A stretch of DNA of 64,000 bases. It comes from Eutreptiella sp. 'Long Island Sound 2002'. Taxonomy: Eukaryota; Euglenozoa; Euglenophyceae; Eutreptiales; Eutreptiaceae. The stretch is taken from assembly GCA_964036045.1 (NCBI GenBank), contig OZ038381.1, positions 150,182,352 to 150,246,351 on the forward strand, in the 5' to 3' direction. A model generated the notes under the pieces. It did no database searches, was not told the DNA's origin, and saw only the letters and a list, made by a program, of their open reading frames with translations. The translations under genes and the position numbers were made by a program. Positions 62,746 through 64,000 of this stretch are shown piece after piece. The stretch's first letter is position 1, and each line of letters begins with the position of its first letter.

Positions 62746-64000
62746 TTAGGGCTCGCGGAGGAGTTGCTCCAGCCGGTGGTTGCGAAGCTCCCATGCGAAG
62801 TCTCCCAGCCAGAGCATGTGGTGGAGGAAATTGTCCACAGAGGTCCCTCCCGGCGGGTCGTAGCGGGCTATGGCACGGAGCTGCGCCTCTGCGTCCTCGG
62901 GCACCAGTCCGGAGCAGAAGACTTCCGTCCACGTGGCGCCTGCGGAGCGCCACGAGGCCACCCACAGGGCTTTGTCTCCGGGTGGGAGGTGGCAGGCCGC
63001 CTCGTGTACCGCTTGGCGGTAGTGGGGCCAGAGGAGCTGTGAGTGGGCGCACCCCACGCGCATGTGCACCGGGGTCTCCTCCGGGCCGCCGCATAGGAGG
63101 CACGGTTGTGGGACGACGGCGACGCCGGAGAGCCGCTCCTTACGGACGCGGAGCCTGCGCTGCACCGGCGTGTGGCCATCTCGGGCCCGCAGCGCCCGGT
63201 GGTTGGTGGCCGTCGCGGTTAGGTCCCGGGCGTGGACATAGACTGTGGCGTGGGCCGCGCCAAAAGGTGTGTGTCCCCGGTGCGTCAGCGCATGGTCCGT
63301 CTGCGCCCGCTGCGCGACCTCGCCGACCACCCGCATCGTGGGGGGCCGTAGATCGAGATGGCCGTCACGGCCGGCAACAATGAGTTGGGCGTGGCCAGGG
63401 TCCGGGGGCGTGTTTTGTAGGACGGTGTCCTGGGATGCCGCCCAGTCCGCCTTGTGCAGTAGGGCGTCACTGTGGTGCGAGGTGGCTCGAACGTACCAGA
63501 ACGGGTGCCCGGCGTGTTGCCCTCGCGCGCACAGGCTGTCCGGGAGCAACCGCAGGGGCATCTGGTTGACCACCTGCGCTTCGCCCGCGGGGACCCCCGT
63601 GGTCCGCTCGCGATCTGCGTGCCGCAGGAGGTGGAGGATGACTTCCGCGTCCACCGTGTGGATCCATGGTCGGTGGGCACCGTATTGTAGGGGGAGGGAG
63701 GCGGCCCCCCCTCTCCCCGTCGGGCAGCGTGCCCGAGATGGCCACCGCCCACGTGCGAGTGAGGTCGGCGGCGTGAGCGACGCTGGTGGCGTGTTTGCAG
63801 GGTCCGCCCCCGGACGCGTCGGAAGAGGTGTGGCTCCAGGCCTCCGGGATCCAGTAGTACCCGGTGGGGCTGAGCCACCCCGCGTTGAGGTCGGCGGAGT
63901 GCCACCGGACGTCGGGGTGGCTGGGGGTCAGTTGGTCCACGCTCAGCGCCCTGGTGTCGCCGGGGCTGATCGCCGGGTGGTCGTGCAGCCGGATCTCCGC
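62746..64000 (-). CDS. C-terminal part of a GC-rich LINE ORF2 (RNase H and CCHC)
   Basis: Runs in from the window edge. It starts in one frame (63999 to about 63690, with TWAVAISGTLPDGE) and after a shift near 63690 continues to TAA at 62746. The final RNase H motif is visible as FWYVRATSHHSD...HKADWAAS (near 63490). Near 63090 CLLCGGPEETPVHMRVGC is the Cys/His-rich motif found after RNase H in LINEs; the AT-rich LINE at 24732-31887 has the equivalent CPKCLQKH. RT and endonuclease should lie beyond the window. The two LINEs are clearly different lineages by composition. Confidence 0.65.

Overview
This is a repeat-dominated stretch of a nuclear eukaryotic genome. Almost everything that reads as protein is transposable-element protein: two long Ty3/gypsy chromoviruses (integrase plus C-terminal chromodomain, LTRs of 2.4 and 3.1 kb), a fragment of a third, one nearly complete non-LTR retrotransposon (LINE), the C-terminal end of a second GC-rich LINE, and a decayed DDE DNA transposon with long terminal inverted repeats. 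No rRNA, CRISPR array, operon or bacterial gene is present. Base composition changes abruptly from block to block, which fits nested insertions of unrelated elements. The species cannot be named from the sequence; a plant-lineage or algal genome is one reasonable guess, but chromoviruses occur more widely.

Layout. 1-12997: element A, a plus-strand chromovirus whose 5' LTR and gag start lie outside the window. Its gag, protease, RT, RNase H and integrase-chromodomain are in order, followed by a 1.5-kb noncoding stretch, a polypurine tract and the 3' LTR (9905-12997). 12998-15680: a tandem duplication with a 1912-bp period carrying an unrecognised proline-rich gene; element A sits inside the left copy. 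15649-19298: element S, a DDE transposon with about 330-bp inverted ends and a ruined transposase. 19299-24640: AT-rich noncoding DNA with a second partial S copy, dispersed palindromes and a GTATAC/GTAGAC-rich tract. 24732-31887: a LINE with ORF1, endonuclease, RT, RNase H and CCHC end. 31999-36670: tandem repeats (220-bp, two 30-bp arrays) and a second GTATAC tract inverted relative to the first.

36671-49857: element B, a full-length minus-strand chromovirus with 2352- and 2355-bp LTRs, primer binding site, gag and pol. 49858-51120: the LTR end, primer site and decayed gag start of a third related element (C) on the plus strand. 51121-54697: noncoding, with one tRNA-like sequence. 54698-55275: a minus-strand exon-like fragment encoding an integrase C-terminus plus chromodomain. 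55330-57930: extremely G-rich DNA. 57930-64000: GC-rich minus-strand coding remnants, ending at the window edge with a LINE RNase H/CCHC region.

How the parts work together. In elements A and B, gag would form the particle, and protease, RT, RNase H and integrase would process, copy and insert the element, with the chromodomain directing insertion. Both have one in-frame UAG at the same place between gag and pol, which suggests controlled readthrough. Each also carries further lesions (extra stops, a frameshift in A, loss of an RT catalytic Asp in B), so neither copy looks autonomous now. Order of events readable from the sequence: element S inserted, a 1912-bp segment including the tip of S duplicated, then element A inserted into the left duplicate.
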